A stretch of DNA of 64,000 nucleotides from Mariprofundus sp. NF (GCF_013387455.1 NZ_VWNC01000003.1:62001-126000); one strand, 5' to 3'. Positions 45,142 to 55,167 are shown, counted from the stretch's first letter. Made by a program: numbers and translations. Notes: generated by a model not told the origin, from the letters alone.

Positions 45142-46179
45142 ATGGCACTCATTTCATTGCGACAACTACTGGATCATGCGGCTGAAAACAGCTACGGCAT
45201 GCCGGCATTTAATGTAAACAACATGGAGCAGGTTCATGCAATCATGCAGGCTGCTGATGAAACCGATTCTCCGGTTATCATGCAGGGTTCTGCCGGTGCA
45301 CGCGGTTACGCTGGCGAAGCATTCCTGCGTCACCTGATTGCTGCTGCAATTGAGCAGTACCCGCACATCCCTGTTGTTATGCATCAGGATCACGGCTCTG
45401 AGCCTGCAGTATGTCTGCGCTCTATTCAGTCCGGCTTCTCATCAGTGATGATGGACGGCTCTCTGATGGCTGATGCCAAGACTCCTTCTACTTACGAGTA
45501 CAACGTTGAAACAACCCGTAAGGTTGTTGAGATGGCTCACGCCGGTGGCGTATCTGTTGAAGGCGAGCTCGGCTGCCTGGGTTCTCTGGAAACCGGCATG
45601 ATGGGCGAGGAAGACGGCCACGGCGCAGAAGGCAAGCTTGATCTTGAGCAGCTGCTGACCGGTGTTGATGAAGCTGCTGACTTCGTAGAACAGACTGGCT
45701 GTGATGCACTTGCTATCGCAATCGGTACTTCTCACGGCGCTTACAAGTTCACCAAGCCACCTACAGGCGCGGTTCTGCGTATCGACCGTATCCAGGAGAT
45801 CCACGCCAAACTGCCTAACACGCATCTGGTCATGCACGGTTCTTCTTCAGTGCCTCAGGACTGGCTGGCTACCATCAATCAGTACGGTGGCGACATGGGC
45901 GAGACTTATGGCGTTCCTGTTGAAGAGATCATTGAAGGCATCAAGTCCGGCGTTCGTAAAGTGAACATCGATACTGACCTTCGTATGGCTTCTACCGGTG
46001 CTGTTCGTAAGTTCCTGGTTGAAAACCCAGCAAACTTCGACCCACGCAAGTTCCTGAAGGCTTCTACAGCTGCAATGCAGGGTATCTGTAAAGAACGTTT
46101 CGAGCAGTTCGGTTCTGCTGGTAACGCGTCCAAGATCAAAGCACGCTCTCTTGAGAGCATGATCGGCTACTACAGCTAA
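45142..46179 (+). CDS. fba: Fructose-bisphosphate aldolase class II, Calvin-cycle subtype
   Basis: Zinc aldolase joining dihydroxyacetone-P with glyceraldehyde-3-P (and erythrose-4-P in the Calvin cycle). Seen: [19 protein letters not shown] near 80 with zinc-ligand His, [12 protein letters not shown] near 136, [10 protein letters not shown] near 194, the GSSSVPQDW near 232, and [12 protein letters not shown] near 274. 345 residues, the length of the CbbA-type subfamily. AAGGAGGAAG lies before the ATG. Last gene of the block, closed by a strong terminator. Confidence 0.97.
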   Translation: MALISLRQLLDHAAENSYGMPAFNVNNMEQVHAIMQAADETDSPVIMQGSAGARGYAGEAFLRHLIAAAIEQYPHIPVVMHQDHGSEPAVCLRSIQSGFSSVMMDGSLMADAKTPSTYEYNVETTRKVVEMAHAGGVSVEGELGCLGSLETGMMGEEDGHGAEGKLDLEQLLTGVDEAADFVEQTGCDALAIAIGTSHGAYKFTKPPTGAVLRIDRIQEIHAKLPNTHLVMHGSSSVPQDWLATINQYGGDMGETYGVPVEEIIEGIKSGVRKVNIDTDLRMASTGAVRKFLVENPANFDPRKFLKASTAAMQGICKERFEQFGSAGNASKIKARSLESMIGYYS

Positions 46180-46200
46180 TCAAAAGAAGTTTAACTTCGC

Positions 46201-46233
46201 AAAAAGGCGGGCCTTTAAGGTCCGCCTTTTTTT
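46201..46233 (+). terminator. Rho-independent terminator after fba
   Basis: AAAAAGGCGG-(loop)-CCGCCTTTTTTT, with an 11-base loop. Confidence 0.9.
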
Positions 46234-46348
46234 ATGCAGTGTTCAGGCTTCTGGTTATTGGCCGTTAATTTGCTTAACAACTTGAAAGAGTGGTCTGCAT
46301 CCTGAAAGCTGCCATGTAACAGCTAACGCTTCATTGGGGGGGTTGATA

Positions 46349-49087
46349 ATGCCTAATCGGACAACCAACTATTTCGCAATTGTCCTTCTGCTGGTTGGCC
46401 TACTGGCTGCTGCAGTCATTGGTGAGAAGATATTACTTGAGAAATTTGTTTCAGAGACCCGGTCCGATACGCAAAACCAACTGCGCTTCTATCACGTCCA
46501 GCTGGAAGCCAACCTTCAAAGCGACACTCAGCTTGTTAAAGGGCTGGTTGCGGTGATCGCTTCAAACCCTGACATTACTCAGGATGAATTTTCAACTGCA
46601 GCAAAACCACTTTTTGAGATGGGATCTAGCCTTAGAAACATTGCTGTAGCACCGGATATGGTTGTGCGATATGTCTATCCAATCATCGGCAATGAAGGGG
46701 TCATAGGACTGGATTACACGAAAAAAGAAGACCAGTTCGACATGGTGGAGCTTGCACGAACATCGGGGAAAATAGCTCTGGCCGGGCCTGTTGAACTGGT
46801 GCAGGGCGGTAGCGGTTTCATCAGCCGGATACCGGTAGTTACAGGAACTAAAGATGGGAACAGTAGATTCTGGGGCATGATCTCCGCAGTTATTGATGTC
46901 GAAAAACTTTATAAAAAAAGTGGTTTGATGGACGCTGAGATTCCACTTGAGATTGCGATTCGTGGTAAAGATGGGGCTGGAGCAAAAGGCGCAGTTTTCT
47001 TTGGTCGGGCTGATCTGTTTGATGCCAACCCTGTCGCGGCGAACATCCCGATCCCCAACGGTTCATGGCAAATGGCTGCCATCCCTAAAGGTGGCTGGCC
47101 TGTTGAACCAAATAACTTATGGATCATAAGAGCAGCCTTTGCCTCTATAGCCATGCTGATTATTTTTCCTTTTTTTGCCTTAGCACGCGCTACAGGCAGG
47201 TTATCAGAAAATGAACTGAAACTGCGAGGCCTCTATGAACTATCACCACTGGGGATCGCCTTAACCGATATGCGTGGGCGCTATCTTGAATTTAACGATG
47301 CATTTCAGAACATCTGCGGCTATCAAAAAGATGAGTTAAACAGCCTGGACTACTGGGCTCTTACGCCAGAAAAATATACTGAAGATGAGGCCCGTCAGTT
47401 AGAGTCACTTGAAAAAACAGGCCAGTATGGCCCTTATGAAAAAGAGTATCGCCGTAAGGATGGCTCTTTAATCCCCATCAGACTCAATGGCTTGCTGATC
47501 AAGGATAGTAAAGGGAAGGACTGTATCTGGTCTATTGTTGAGGATATCAGTGAGCGCAAAGCTTCTGAAGCCACCTTGCGCAAGCTATCTCAGGCGATCG
47601 AGCAGGCTGGTGAATCGGTGATCATCACCAGCAGGCAGGGAATCATCGAATACGTCAACGCCGCTTTCACCACAATCACAGGTTATCTGCCTGAAGATGT
47701 TCTGGGTAAAAACCCAAGAGTGCTAAAAAGTGGCAATCAAAGTGAAGAGTTTTACGAAAGACTCTGGCGAACCATCTCAAGTGGGAATATCTGGCATAGC
47801 TCCGTCATTGACAGGAAAAAAGATGGAAGTGAGTACCCGGCCATTATGAGCATCTCTCCTATTTTCGATGAGAGTGGAGAAATCACCCACTACGTTGGCA
47901 TTCAACAGGATATGACGGCACATCAAACGCTTGAGGATAAATTCCGTCAGGCCCAAAAGATGGAGGCACTTGGTACGCTGGTTGGTGGCATTGCCCATGA
48001 CTTTAACAACATGCTGGCCGGCATCACTGGCAACCTCTATCTGGCAAAAAGAAAAGTTGAAGGATTACCCGATGCTCAGGAGAAACTGGATAATATATCT
48101 AAACTCAGCTTCCGTGCAGCAGAGATGATCCAGCAACTGCTGGTGTTTGCCAGAAAAGGTACCATTGAGATGAAACTGTTTGGATTAACCTCATTTATGA
48201 AAGAGGCATTCAAATTAAGTGCTACCACTATTCCTGAAAACATCGTACTGAACACCGAACTCTGCCGGGAAGAGCTGATTATCAAGGGTGATGCCACGCA
48301 GATTCAACAGGTACTGATGAATCTGCTGAACAATGCGCGTGATGCACTGGCTAATACGCCATCCCCTGAAATTCACGTCAAGCTGGAGAGCTTCAGAGCC
48401 GACAAACATTTCACATCTTCCCACCCTGAAATTCATAGTGCTCAATTTGCTCACCTGAAGGTGAGTGATAACGGCTGTGGAATCAGTGAGCATGACCAGG
48501 AGCACATTTTTGAACCATTTTTTACAAGCAAAGAGGTTGGTGAGGGTTCCGGCCTTGGACTTCCGATGGCCTATGGCGCGGTACAGAGTCACGGAGGGCA
48601 CCTTGAAATAGAGAGTCGCGTCGGCATTGGTACATCTGTACACATTTACCTGCCTCTGATCAAAGAGTCCATACATACAGTCACCGCTGAAGGGGAGGCT
48701 GTATCAGTTCAAGGCAGTGGTGAACTGATCCTCATCGTGGATGATAACACTGAGATTTTACATACCAACAAAGAGGTTTTAGAGAGCCTCGGATATCAGG
48801 TGTTAATCGCTTCTGATGGCCTTGAAGCTGTAGAACGATTTGCTGCAAATAAGGAGACTGTTCAACTGATAATTATGGATATTGTCATGCCTAAGATGGG
48901 TGGCGTTATGGCCTTTGAACGTATTAAAGAGATGAGCCCTGATGCAAAGGTGATCTTTGCAACTGGCTATGACATGGATGAAACACTCGAGAGCGAAATG
49001 CCTTCTGTTGAATATGAGGTGCTTTCCAAGCCGTATGACATCATACAACTTAGCAAACTGGTTCGAACGAAGTTGGATTTGCAGTAG
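46349..49087 (+). CDS. CHASE-PAS-PAS hybrid sensor histidine kinase
   Basis: Membrane receptor kinase of 912 residues. In order: TM (about 8-25), periplasmic CHASE sensor (about 30-250; NIAVAPDMVVRYVYP, GLDY), TM about 258-280, PAS about 290-405, PAS-PAC about 410-530, HisKA with GGIAHDFNNMLAG (His about residue 550), HATPase with N box MNLLNNARDAL and GEGSGLGLPMAYG, and a C-terminal receiver (LILIVDDN, phospho-Asp in IIMDIVMPKMGG). CHASE domains sense small extracellular molecules; the ligand is unknown. Start ATG 46349 with GGGGGG nearby. No cognate regulator gene is adjacent. Confidence 0.93.
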   Translation: MPNRTTNYFAIVLLLVGLLAAAVIGEKILLEKFVSETRSDTQNQLRFYHVQLEANLQSDTQLVKGLVAVIASNPDITQDEFSTAAKPLFEMGSSLRNIAVAPDMVVRYVYPIIGNEGVIGLDYTKKEDQFDMVELARTSGKIALAGPVELVQGGSGFISRIPVVTGTKDGNSRFWGMISAVIDVEKLYKKSGLMDAEIPLEIAIRGKDGAGAKGAVFFGRADLFDANPVAANIPIPNGSWQMAAIPKGGWPVEPNNLWIIRAAFASIAMLIIFPFFALARATGRLSENELKLRGLYELSPLGIALTDMRGRYLEFNDAFQNICGYQKDELNSLDYWALTPEKYTEDEARQLESLEKTGQYGPYEKEYRRKDGSLIPIRLNGLLIKDSKGKDCIWSIVEDISERKASEATLRKLSQAIEQAGESVIITSRQGIIEYVNAAFTTITGYLPEDVLGKNPRVLKSGNQSEEFYERLWRTISSGNIWHSSVIDRKKDGSEYPAIMSISPIFDESGEITHYVGIQQDMTAHQTLEDKFRQAQKMEALGTLVGGIAHDFNNMLAGITGNLYLAKRKVEGLPDAQEKLDNISKLSFRAAEMIQQLLVFARKGTIEMKLFGLTSFMKEAFKLSATTIPENIVLNTELCREELIIKGDATQIQQVLMNLLNNARDALANTPSPEIHVKLESFRADKHFTSSHPEIHSAQFAHLKVSDNGCGISEHDQEHIFEPFFTSKEVGEGSGLGLPMAYGAVQSHGGHLEIESRVGIGTSVHIYLPLIKESIHTVTAEGEAVSVQGSGELILIVDDNTEILHTNKEVLESLGYQVLIASDGLEAVERFAANKETVQLIIMDIVMPKMGGVMAFERIKEMSPDAKVIFATGYDMDETLESEMPSVEYEVLSKPYDIIQLSKLVRTKLDLQ

Positions 49088-49108
49088 AAATCACTTCTTA
49101 TGCTTAAC

Positions 49109-49519
49109 TTAATAGCGAAGTGTGGAGCGGTGAGACACTTTTCTGCTGTTTGCTATCACAGCAAAGGTGCCGGGAATGGCTCTGCAGTTGTTGTGCTGAT
49201 ATTTCTCGGCGATTGATTTCACCAGTTCAAAGGCTTCTCTGTGTTGCTGGATTTTGCTCGCTGATGCTCTGGCGTAAAAGGTAAAAGAGGCTTCAAGGTC
49301 GGCATCAGCGGCATGAAAGCTATTCTGCCAGGCGGTGCGAAACGAGGTACAGCTATCCCAGTTGGCCTGCTCATTCATCTGCTCTGTTACCTCAGCCTCA
49401 AAAAGCTGAGATACCACTCTCACCTGTGATTGGCTTTGAATCACCTCAGATGCATGCGCAGGATGATGGGCAACAAAGACGAATAGTGCGGCAAATGAGA
49501 ATAACAGAATCTTTTTCAT
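49109..49519 (-). CDS. Small exported protein of unknown function
   Basis: 136 residues. A clear signal peptide (MKKILLFSFAALFVFVAHHPAHA, cut near residue 23-24) leads to a helical, Gln/Ala-rich body with two Cys (WDSCTS near 56 and NNCRA near 111) that could form a disulfide. No family recognised. GGGAGCC is a modest ribosome site. It is monocistronic between the hybrid kinase and the M48 protease gene. Confidence 0.7.
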   Translation of the reverse strand: MKKILLFSFAALFVFVAHHPAHASEVIQSQSQVRVVSQLFEAEVTEQMNEQANWDSCTSFRTAWQNSFHAADADLEASFTFYARASASKIQQHREAFELVKSIAEKYQHNNCRAIPGTFAVIANSRKVSHRSTLRY

Positions 49520-49613
49520 ACAGGGCTCCCTCAGCTTTTTTCAATGGCTGAAAGTGTATGAAACAGGGAGAATCCTTCTGTATATCAGGTCACAATTTTA
49601 TCTGTTTAAAGCG

Positions 49614-51539
49614 TCAGGATGAAGAGAGGCTAATCTGTGGCATCGGGGCACCGAGTGCATCACAGACTGCGCGCAGAAGTTCAAATTCATTCACCCGCAC
49701 CTGACCATCAGCCAGTACAACCGTGACACACGCCTTCACCAGACGCCGTTTAATCTCCGGTGAGGCCTTTTCTGCCTTGCTTAGAGCCCGATCCATAGCC
49801 GAGAGGTCACAAGCCGTCTCAGAGGGCTTCAGGTCGAGCTGCCAGGCAAAGATCTCGGAGATGGCACTGCTGAACAGAGCACCCGGATCCTGATGAGTCC
49901 CCTGCCCGATCAATGTCGAGATGATGCAGGCGATCTCCTGATCAATTTCAGCGGCCACATCGAAATGGGTTGTCACCTGTTTCACGTTGGCAAAACTCGG
50001 ATGCAGATGACGCACCAGCATGCGATGCAACATATATTCAAAGATACTTAACTCACTATCGGCTTTAATCAGCGCAGCGGTGCAGGCGCGGAAGGTTTTG
50101 TACTGGGGTTTTGATAACGATTTGAGGGCTGGCATAAGTATCTCCAGCAGCGGGATACGCAGTGCGGCATCCAGATTCAACAGCTCGGCCTGAATATCCA
50201 GCAGCTCACGCAGCACATTGGCATCGGCCATCTTCTCCAGCGCTTTTAGCTGCAGGCCGCGTACAGCTTTATCCGGATCAAGTAGCAGGCCGTAAACAAT
50301 AGCGCGGGCAGTGAATGGATCGTGGGCAAACTGGTGCAGTCGATCCGGCATCCGTTCCAGCAGCAGGCCACTCTGTTGCAGTGCAGTTGCATCAGGCTGA
50401 CCAATGGAGTCCATCACCTGTGCAGCATTCATCTTTTGAACCAGTGGCATGGTTTCGCCAGCCAGTGAACTGATAGCCTCATCCATAACCATTGAACTTC
50501 GGGATGCAGAATCCACCTTCGCAAAGGAGCCTGCAAAGGAGGGATCGAGCCGGCGGATGCGTTCAGCCAGTGGCGGATGCGTGGCCCACCAATCCTTGTT
50601 CTCCCACGATTTTACTGCATTGCCGAAAAAGAAGTGGCTGGTCTGCTGGGTGGCAGCGTGATTAATACGCGAGCCACCTTTGTAACCCCCAATCACCTTC
50701 AGGGCTCCGGCAATGCCCTCCGGGTTACGTGTGAACTGTACTGCTGCTGCATCAGCGAGAAACTCACGCTGGCGGGATACCGCACGTTTAATCATATCGG
50801 CAAAAACAGCACCGATGGTACCGACAACAAAGATCAGCAGGCCGACCACAAGAATGGCGGGATGGCTGCCACGCTCACGAGAGCTGTAGTGAGCTGAATG
50901 CCTTGCTGTCATAAGAAGAATACCGGCATCGGAGATCAGAGTGATACCGAACAACAACCCCATCAGACGCATTTTCAGGCCTGTATCACCATTAAGGATA
51001 TGGCTGAATTCATGGGCGATGACCCCCTGCAACTCATCTCGGCTAAGCAGCTCAATGGCACCATTGGTAACAGCAATAACAGCATCGGAACGGCCAAAAC
51101 CTGCAGCAAAAGCATTAATGCCGGGCTGAGGCAGAAGATAGACCGGAGGCACAGGAAGGCCTGCTGCAATGGCCATCTCCTCCACCACATTGGATAGGCG
51201 CCTGAGCAGAGGATCATCTGTTGCAGTGGCGACACGTTGCGCACCAAGCATCTCGGCGACGGCTGCACCGCCCCCCTGCTTCAATTGCCGGGTACGGTAG
51301 AGACTGCCAGAAGCCACAACCACTACGGTTGCACCGACCACCCAGAGAAAACGCTCTGCATCCCAGAGAGTACGGATGAACAGCTCACCTTCAGTGACAA
51401 ACATCTGGCTTACATACAATCCCACCGTAACAGCCAGGTAGACCGCCAGCACAATTAGAACTACAGCGCAGCAAAACAGCACCACCAGAAGCGTAGTGTT
51501 ACGTTTGGCTAACTCTTGCTGTCCAAAAAAATCATTCAT
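49614..51539 (-). CDS. M48-family membrane metallopeptidase, HtpX-like with long C-terminal domain
   Basis: Inner-membrane zinc protease. TM helices about 15-45 and 62-84 come first; the active site is H176-EFSH-180, two more TM helices lie about 190-245, and the third ligand is the Glu of RQREFLADAAAVQF near 264. A 300-residue cytoplasmic C-terminal region is absent from classical HtpX (about 290 residues) and resembles the M48 proteins encoded beside LemA in many bacteria. Role: probably membrane-protein quality control. It lies 175 bp downstream of lemA, with a dispersed repeat between them. Confidence 0.88.
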   Translation of the reverse strand: MNDFFGQQELAKRNTTLLVVLFCCAVVLIVLAVYLAVTVGLYVSQMFVTEGELFIRTLWDAERFLWVVGATVVVVASGSLYRTRQLKQGGGAAVAEMLGAQRVATATDDPLLRRLSNVVEEMAIAAGLPVPPVYLLPQPGINAFAAGFGRSDAVIAVTNGAIELLSRDELQGVIAHEFSHILNGDTGLKMRLMGLLFGITLISDAGILLMTARHSAHYSSRERGSHPAILVVGLLIFVVGTIGAVFADMIKRAVSRQREFLADAAAVQFTRNPEGIAGALKVIGGYKGGSRINHAATQQTSHFFFGNAVKSWENKDWWATHPPLAERIRRLDPSFAGSFAKVDSASRSSMVMDEAISSLAGETMPLVQKMNAAQVMDSIGQPDATALQQSGLLLERMPDRLHQFAHDPFTARAIVYGLLLDPDKAVRGLQLKALEKMADANVLRELLDIQAELLNLDAALRIPLLEILMPALKSLSKPQYKTFRACTAALIKADSELSIFEYMLHRMLVRHLHPSFANVKQVTTHFDVAAEIDQEIACIISTLIGQGTHQDPGALFSSAISEIFAWQLDLKPSETACDLSAMDRALSKAEKASPEIKRRLVKACVTVVLADGQVRVNEFELLRAVCDALGAPMPQISLSSS

Positions 51540-51682
51540 GCGATTGCACTCACCACGATAACCATCTGCTGTATGGCGTTTGAGAAAGAGTATATCTCCC
51601 GGAGAAAGAAGGATACGGGGAGAGGCGTGTCAACGCTGCTACTCTCATATTCGAAACACCCGCTCGGTCATACATATTGTTT

Positions 51683-51714
51683 CCCTTCGTGGTCTTCGTG
51701 CTATCTGTGGTGAA
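51683..51714 (-). repeat. Variant dispersed repeat abutting the lemA stop
   Basis: Complement reads TTCACCACAGATAGCACGAA then GACCACGAAGGG, ending one base before the lemA stop codon. It is a variant of the CACCGCAGAGGACGCAAAGG repeat at 10905, 11005 and 62580. It lies in the 175-bp gap between lemA and the M48 gene; the rest of that gap holds nothing I recognise. Confidence 0.5.
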
Positions 51715-52308
51715 TTACTGGAAACTGACCTTCGGAGCCTGCTTCTCCTCTACCGCTTCGATACGCCAGAGTGTTGCCTCAGCAAAACCGAACATCGGCG
51801 CCAGCATCACATCGGGGAAAGTCTCGCGCTGGGTATTATAAACCATCACCTCATCGTTAAAGGCCTGACGGGCAAAAGAGACTTTGTTTTCGGTTGTGGT
51901 CAACTCTTCGGAGAGCTGCATCATGGTCTGGTCGGCTTTCAGATCAGGGTATGCCTCCATCACCGCATTAAGACTAAGCAGTGCGCCACCGAGTGCCGCC
52001 TCTGCTCCCATCAGTGATTTCATCGCCGAAGCATCACCGGGATTGCTCGCAGCAGCTTTTGTTGCTGCCAGCGCCTGATTACGCGCTTCAGTCACCTTGG
52101 TCAGCGTTTCATTCTCATGTTTGAGATAGGCTTTGGCTGTCTCAACCAGGTTGGGAATCAGATCGTAACGGCGTTTGAGCTGCACATCGATCTGTGAAAA
52201 TGCATTTTTGAAGCGGTTCTTAAACTTCACCAGACGGTTGTAGATCATCACAATATAGAAGGCCAGAAATAGGATGAAACCCAGAACTACCAGTACCGAT
52301 GTTGCCAT
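51715..52308 (-). CDS. LemA-family protein
   Basis: 197 residues. An N-terminal TM helix (about 4-23) with YNRLVKFKNRFKNAFSQIDVQLKRRYDLIPNLVETAK directly after it is the LemA signature; the rest is a helical coiled domain exposed to one side of the membrane. Function is not well defined; LemA is often encoded with M48 proteases, as here. Two bases separate it from the MFS gene upstream, so MFS-lemA-M48 read in order on the minus strand. Confidence 0.92.
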   Translation of the reverse strand: MATSVLVVLGFILFLAFYIVMIYNRLVKFKNRFKNAFSQIDVQLKRRYDLIPNLVETAKAYLKHENETLTKVTEARNQALAATKAAASNPGDASAMKSLMGAEAALGGALLSLNAVMEAYPDLKADQTMMQLSEELTTTENKVSFARQAFNDEVMVYNTQRETFPDVMLAPMFGFAEATLWRIEAVEEKQAPKVSFQ

Positions 52309-52310
52309 AA

Positions 52311-53573
52311 TTAAACCTCCTGCATCTCTGATTTTTCATCTACATAGTAAAGTACGATAGCACCGGCAGCGAACAGAGCAACAATCACCAGAATGGAGAA
52401 ACGGGCACTGCCGGTGAGATAGCTGGCCAAACCCATCAACAGTGGCCCGAACACTGCCGCAAATTTACCCAGCATATTAAAGAAACCGAAGAACTCAGCC
52501 GCCTGCTGCTTGGGAATCATACGAGCATACATCGAACGGCTTAACGCCTGAATACCACCCATCACCAGTCCTATGGCTGCCGCCAGCCAGTAGAAGTCAT
52601 TGGCATTCTGCATCGTTGAGCTCCAGATACAGGCCACTGCATAGACTGCGATGCTGGCAATAATCACCCGCTTGGCGCCAAACCGTGCTCCCAGCCAACC
52701 AGCTGCAAGCGCGGCAGGAAAAGCGATAAACTGGGTCATCAGCAGCGCAGAGATCAACACGCTGGAATCAAAACCGAGCGACAGTCCATAATCGACAGCC
52801 ATATGTGCCACCGTATTCACCCCGTCGATATAGAGGAAGTAGGCGATCAGAAAGAGCCACACCTGTTTAAGTGAACGCAGATGATGAATTGTTCCACTGA
52901 GTTGATGAAAACCGGCTCTGGCCGATGCTACCCAGCCCAATCGCCCCTCCTGCCCCGTCTCATGCACATAGAGTGCAATGGGAATCGTAAATAGTGCCCA
53001 CCAGACAGCCACAGAGAGGAATGACCAGCGTACCGCCTCCGCTTTATCGGCAAGAAAAAACCATTCGGGATGCAGCGTCATCAGCACATTAACTGCAAAG
53101 AGGATACCGCCACCGATATATCCGAGCGCATAACCAAGGGCGGACACCCGATCCAGCTGTTTATGCTCGGCCACATCAACAATCAAGGCGTCGTAAAAGA
53201 CATTGGCACCGGAAAATGCGATGGCACCAAAAAGATAGACCAGTACCGCCATCTGCCACATCCCTTCACTGACCAGAAACAGTGCGGCAGTCATCACAAT
53301 GGCAAGCGAGGTAAAGGAGAGCATCAACTGCTTCTTCAATCCACCCTGATCAGCCATCGCTCCCAACACTGGGGCTAATAGCGCGATCACCAATCCTGAG
53401 GCTGCATTGGCGATACCAAGCCAGAAGGTGCTCTCATTAACGCTCAGATCACTGGCCCAGTACTGTTTGAAGAAAACAGGGAAAAACCCGGCCATCACTG
53501 TCGTGGTATATGCAGAGTTGGCCCAGTCGTAGAGCGCCCAGGAGTAGATGACTTTGCGGTTGCCTTTACCCAT
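52311..53573 (-). CDS. MFS transporter, Atg22/UMF1-like
   Basis: 420 residues with 11-12 TM helices. Seen: SWALYDWANSAYTTTVMAGFFPVFF at the N-terminus, the hallmark of the vacuole-effluxer Atg22-like/UMF1 family; ALLAPVLGAMAD in TM2-3; and NVFYDALIVDVAEHKQLDRVSALGYALGYIGGG near 130. Yeast Atg22 exports amino acids from the vacuole; the bacterial substrate is unknown. First gene of the MFS-lemA-M48 unit and divergent from dtd across 46 bp. Confidence 0.9.
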   Translation of the reverse strand: MGKGNRKVIYSWALYDWANSAYTTTVMAGFFPVFFKQYWASDLSVNESTFWLGIANAASGLVIALLAPVLGAMADQGGLKKQLMLSFTSLAIVMTAALFLVSEGMWQMAVLVYLFGAIAFSGANVFYDALIVDVAEHKQLDRVSALGYALGYIGGGILFAVNVLMTLHPEWFFLADKAEAVRWSFLSVAVWWALFTIPIALYVHETGQEGRLGWVASARAGFHQLSGTIHHLRSLKQVWLFLIAYFLYIDGVNTVAHMAVDYGLSLGFDSSVLISALLMTQFIAFPAALAAGWLGARFGAKRVIIASIAVYAVACIWSSTMQNANDFYWLAAAIGLVMGGIQALSRSMYARMIPKQQAAEFFGFFNMLGKFAAVFGPLLMGLASYLTGSARFSILVIVALFAAGAIVLYYVDEKSEMQEV

Positions 53574-53619
53574 CTCTGCAATTTAGCATCCAATCAGCCG
53601 CTTTGGCGAGGAGGAATAG

Positions 53620-54057
53620 ATGCGAGCCATTATTCAGCGCGTTAGCGGAGCAAGTCTTGTCACCGGTGAGCAATCCCCATGCGCTATTGGTCGGGGTATT
53701 GTTGCACTGGTCGGCATTGAGAAGGGAGATAGTGCAGCTTCGGTTAAACGCATGGCTGAACGGCTCACCGGCTACCGGATTTTCCCCGATTCTCAAGGAC
53801 GCATGAATTTGAGTCTTTCTGATATCAATGGGGAGATTCTGCTGGTACCGAATTTCACTGTGGCTGCCGACACCAAAAAAGGGACCCGGGCAGGCTTTTC
53901 AACTGCAGCTGAACCTGTTGAGGGTAAAAGGCTTTTTCTGGCACTGGCTGAACGGCTCTCAAAATACCCGTTACGACTGAAAACAGGCCTCTTCGGCGCA
54001 GATATGCAGATCACACTGAGCAATGATGGCCCTGTCACCTTTATACTGGAGAGTTAA
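53620..54057 (+). CDS. dtd: D-aminoacyl-tRNA deacylase
   Basis: Hydrolyses D-aminoacyl (and Gly-tRNA-Ala) mischarged tRNAs. Seen: MRAIIQRVSGASL start, GRGIVALVGIEKGD, and the C-terminal cross-subunit gate TLSNDGPVTF with Gly-cisPro. The other catalytic motif normally reads SQFTL; here it reads PNFTV (about residue 77), so Ser-Gln is replaced by Pro-Asn. The rest of the block (AADTKKGTRAGF) is standard. 145 residues, full size. GAGGAGG lies before the ATG. Confidence 0.92.
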   Translation: MRAIIQRVSGASLVTGEQSPCAIGRGIVALVGIEKGDSAASVKRMAERLTGYRIFPDSQGRMNLSLSDINGEILLVPNFTVAADTKKGTRAGFSTAAEPVEGKRLFLALAERLSKYPLRLKTGLFGADMQITLSNDGPVTFILES

Positions 54058-54145
54058 AGCCATATCACAGTCGATATTGGACAAAACAGAGCGATCATGA
54101 AACACTCATTGCCATCTGAATAACTCATGGGGAAGGAGTGAAATC

Positions 54146-55078
54146 ATGTCTGACGATTTTTCCAAAAAGCCGGAATTTGATGAGCAAGCCGAGCATCGCT
54201 CTGACGAAGAAGCATTGAATGATACCACCGACGGTGAACTTCTCGGTGACCTGCTTGATGAGATTACCGAGCCTGATGAGAGCGCTGAGATAGAGCCTGT
54301 TATTGCTCCGGTGGATGAAGATGCTGTCGAAATCGAAGAGAAACCCTATGCATCAGACGATGGCCCTGAAGAGGAGCAGAAGAGCAGTATACTGCTGATC
54401 GGCATCATCGTTGCAGTACTGGTCGGTGGCATCGCCTACTTCACCACAAAATCTGATAGCCCTGAGCAGCAACCGGCAGTCACTGCCAGCAACCAGACAG
54501 CCAGCCCGGCTGCAACTGCGCAGCATAAACCGGCAACTCCCGATACCAAAAAAGCACTCTCTACTGCCAAGAAAGAGATGAAAAAAGAGGTTGAAAAAAC
54601 TGTCGCCAGCTCCAAAAAAGCGGCAGTGGCTGAAAAACCGCTAGCCCTGAAACCACTGCTGAGTGAACCGGCAGCTATTGATGCAGCCGAAAAAGCAGCA
54701 TCTGCTGTTTCTACTGCCCCTTCCGATATGGCCGCAACCTCTGTTGATACGGCAGCACTCTCATCTGCTGTTGCAGTTACGCTTGAAGTTGACCCTGTCA
54801 CCCGCAAGGTAATTTCACCCACAGAGGGAAGAACCACCTTTGCCTGGGCAGTGAATCTCATATCACTCTCAACCCATGCCGCCGCTGATCGACTTATCAC
54901 AAAACTCAAGGCCAACGGCACTGAAACCGAGCTGGTACAGATTAATATTGGTGAGAGCACTTTTTACCGTGTTCGCGTGCCTAACTTTTCCAGTGTAGAA
55001 GAGGCCGATACTGCACACGCGAAATTCAATGAAGACCCCATGTATAAAGGTTCATGGGTTAGCCGCTACCGTAAATAG
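54146..55078 (+). CDS. SPOR-domain membrane protein A
   Basis: 310 residues. A very acidic cytoplasmic N-terminus (1-78), one TM helix (81-100), a Lys/Ala/Pro-rich periplasmic linker (about 103-225), and a C-terminal SPOR domain (about 231-309; FAWAVNLISLSTHAAADRLITKLK, FYRVRVPNFSS) that binds denuded septal peptidoglycan glycans. Likely a cell-division or cell-envelope accessory such as DedD or FtsN types. GGAAGGAG precedes the ATG. It has the same architecture and MSDD start as the gene at 60269. Confidence 0.85.
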   Translation: MSDDFSKKPEFDEQAEHRSDEEALNDTTDGELLGDLLDEITEPDESAEIEPVIAPVDEDAVEIEEKPYASDDGPEEEQKSSILLIGIIVAVLVGGIAYFTTKSDSPEQQPAVTASNQTASPAATAQHKPATPDTKKALSTAKKEMKKEVEKTVASSKKAAVAEKPLALKPLLSEPAAIDAAEKAASAVSTAPSDMAATSVDTAALSSAVAVTLEVDPVTRKVISPTEGRTTFAWAVNLISLSTHAAADRLITKLKANGTETELVQINIGESTFYRVRVPNFSSVEEADTAHAKFNEDPMYKGSWVSRYRK

Positions 55079-55097
55079 AAGAGGATCTGCTCTATTG

Positions 55098-55130
55098 GCT
55101 TAATCGCCCAGTCTCTCTGGTCGATTAAGC
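55098..55130 (+). terminator. Hairpin after the first SPOR gene
   Basis: GCTTAATCG-c-CCAG / CTGG-t-CGATTAAGC: 13 paired bases with one mismatch around TCTCT. No T-run, so it may act as an mRNA 3' processing or leader hairpin for the methyltransferase 37 bp downstream. Confidence 0.5.
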
Positions 55131-55167
55131 TGTAGACTGAATTTGGCCTCCGCCCTAGCCTGCACGC

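Noticed and set aside
46349-49087. Transposon or phage signature near the hybrid kinase
   Set aside because: Flanks show an ordinary fba terminator and a small exported gene, with no repeats or integrase.
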